From NCBI GenBank assembly GCA_949987565.1, contig OX465107.1, positions 1,785,582 to 1,849,581 on the forward strand: a DNA stretch of 64,000 nucleotides. Reading direction: 5' to 3'. This document shows, piece by piece, positions 61,860 through 64,000 of the stretch. The notes beneath the pieces were generated by a model. That model saw nothing but the letters and a program-made list of their open reading frames with translations. It was not told where the DNA came from and did not search any database. The position numbers and the translations under genes are program-made. The DNA is from Luidia sarsii. Its lineage: Eukaryota; Echinodermata; Asteroidea; Paxillosida; Luidiidae. The number at the start of each line of letters is the position of its first letter. Position 1 is the first letter of the stretch.

Positions 61860-64000
61860 TTACCCGTAGTTGCACTTTGGCAATTGGGGCTGGCTGTTTA
61901 TGGAAGGCTTGAGGGAGTGTGAGGGGGGTTGAGGAGGACTAGGGTGTTTTCTTGTTTGGCTTGATAAGGAGGCTGGGGGGCTAGGAGGGAGGGCAGGGCC
62001 ACCTTGGAGACTGGCTGGAGTCTTGGACATCCGTGCTGAAGCCGCAGAGATCACATCGTTGACTATGGTTGCCCCTATGCAGATTGATCTGTTAAAATTG
62101 TACACACATGATGCACCACTGAACATGGAAAGCTATCCTTGCCACACATAGTTTGCTATACAGCAGTACAGAACGATGCACCTCTATTTGAACTGCATTA
62201 CTGCCAAGAGTCTTTAAGACAGTGCATCAGATGGTCCAGGCTGCAGCCAACCATCCATCCACTTTAACACTCACATGATGCACTGTACAATGAATCAATA
62301 GTAAATGTACAGTGTATAGTATACATATGTACATGTTTACCGTTAATGTTTTCAAGATAATGATACAAACACTGTAACGCTGAAGAAGATTAAAAGGAGG
62401 ATACCCCATTTGCAAAGTGATCAATTTCCGCCTTCTGGACTTTCCAAATTCTAAAAATTAATCACCAGAACTCATCAGGAAGCTAGTAAAAGCATTAGAT
62501 ATTATGATAACTTCTAGCACACAGAAAGCTGCCGTTTTCGAGAAAAGAGGAATTGTGTATGGATTTCCAACGATCATTCGCGGATTTTCTTTTTATACCG
62601 CCCTCTATGTCTGAAAAAAGGTTAGCATATAATTTTGTTTCTTTTCTCATGACATGGTGGATGGATTGTACATGTACATGGGTTAGTAAATGCCCCAGCG
62701 GTTTAACAAAGTATGGATTGGATGCAATTCTTTGAGCTTGGTGTACTGTACCCAACCTTTAATTTGATGCTTTTGGACAGTCCCTAAATGTACACGTATA
62801 TGTACTGTAGTTACACCTAAAGTAGTCCAATGATATAACAGCTCTGTCACATGACGGAGCCAAACATCAGATAGCGATGGCAGTCGCTGAGAATGCAAAG
62901 GTTTCATTGACTATTCAGCAGCGAATGATGGACGGTGTGATTACAGACGCCATTTACATGGAGATTCTAATGATAACGACGCATTAGGGCTCAGGCTAGA
63001 TTACTCCTTATAAACGAGCGTCTATGTAATATTTACATGTACATTGAGAGACCGCACAGCAACTGTATTAGAAATATCACCGCATGCTGGATGAAATATT
63101 ACTCAATCCATTCGTCAGATGAAGGTGCGGCCTACCCAGCCCATAGGGACCCCTGCACTCGGTGACTAATTCCATCCACGTTCTATGTGCACGTGCAGTA
63201 TGAACTCCTCTTCAACACGTGTGCTAAAAAAAATAATAAGGCCGCTCATTTTCAGAGTACAACAATCGGAGCCACAGTTACGAGACACCACATCATCTGA
63301 GTCTCTCTGCCAGGACCTCAGCTAATTCATTAAAGTACCCAACGCACGCACAATTACACAATACAGTGAATACACACCCCATATCAGGTTGGGCAGCCGT
63401 ATTTCACCTCCTTGAATCAAAGCGTGCATGCCTATGACTCAGCAGAGACATATTTCGGTATGATTTTTTGTTCCTTTTCCGCCTCCTTCCCCTCCATGAC
63501 ACACGGATCCGTATTCAACCTCCCCTCCTTCTTTTCAGCCTCCAAAGCATTAATCATGCAAAGAGGAGCTTCCCTTTCTAATGATGGAACAAAATAACCT
63601 GATAGGTGTGCACACCGCCCCAACCATTGCGCATCAATTGAGCCGCTGTAATAAAAGACAAAATTAATTGACTATGACTCAGGGGAGGCTTTTAAATCCT
63701 CTTTCCTTTTGCAAATGTGGATTACAGTTTCTTTGATTATACATCCTTGTGTTTTGTTTACATATATTTATGATGCATATTGTTATTGTCTACTGTTGTT
63801 CCACTTCATTGAAAATGCCGGAAGTGCATCAAAAAGGATGAAAAGGATGTTGCTTCACGGACCTCACAAATTCACAATCCATTGGATGCTCAGATTACTC
63901 ACACTGGAGCCAGTGCTACGAAAACTACATCTTTATTGGCAGTTGAAACCACCGGTTCCCTGAACCTCAGATTCCCCCTTAGAGTACATTTCATATTACG
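61860..64000. other. Gene-free right end
   Basis: No exon or repeat family recognised; includes a TACATGTA patch near 62330 and a repeat-free stretch around 62880-63160. The missing first DENND5 exon probably lies beyond this end. Confidence 0.5.

Overview
This is a eukaryotic (metazoan) genomic window carrying one clearly recognisable protein-coding gene, on the minus strand. It is a DENND5-type gene (DENND5A/B, also called Rab6-interacting protein 1), a DENN-domain Rab exchange factor with the order uDENN-cDENN-dDENN-RUN1-PLAT-RUN2. I traced 19 coding exons from 28951 down to a stop codon at 5420-5422. All fully visible junctions use GT-AG and the reading phases agree from exon to exon, with one exception. 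The first coding exon (the extreme N-terminus) is not in the window as far as I can see. One linker exon runs into a 200-base N gap (13957-14156), and one RUN1 exon (11544-11723) carries an apparent one-base frameshift. The organism is probably a marine invertebrate deuterostome or similar animal: large introns, many tRNA-derived SINEs, MITEs and LINE ends, and abundant TACATGTA motifs. I cannot name the species.

Layout: 1-4740 is non-coding sequence downstream of the gene. 4890-5290 is a 95-bp minisatellite just past the stop codon. 5420-28951 holds the 19 visible exons, with introns crowded with transposable-element relics, purine/pyrimidine tracts and minisatellites. 28952-64000 has no recognisable coding exon and is most simply read as part of a very large first intron or 5' flank. 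It contains many simple repeats, SINE and fold-back repeat copies, two copies of a repeat with a histone-type 3' stem-loop, and one stretch (44040-44460) that looks like a candidate cis-regulatory module.

Most notable non-genic items are: (1) a dispersed fold-back repeat whose arms end in a GAAACGTC motif, with a stem that recalls a degenerate hammerhead ribozyme; (2) a second repeat family with a canonical histone-mRNA stem-loop followed by a U7-like purine element; (3) two copies of a ~183-bp MITE with long terminal inverted repeats and 9-bp target duplications, one nested inside another repeat; (4) long pyrimidine tracts on the sense strand abutting several 3' splice sites of the DENND5 gene. 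There is no operon, CRISPR array or prokaryotic content.
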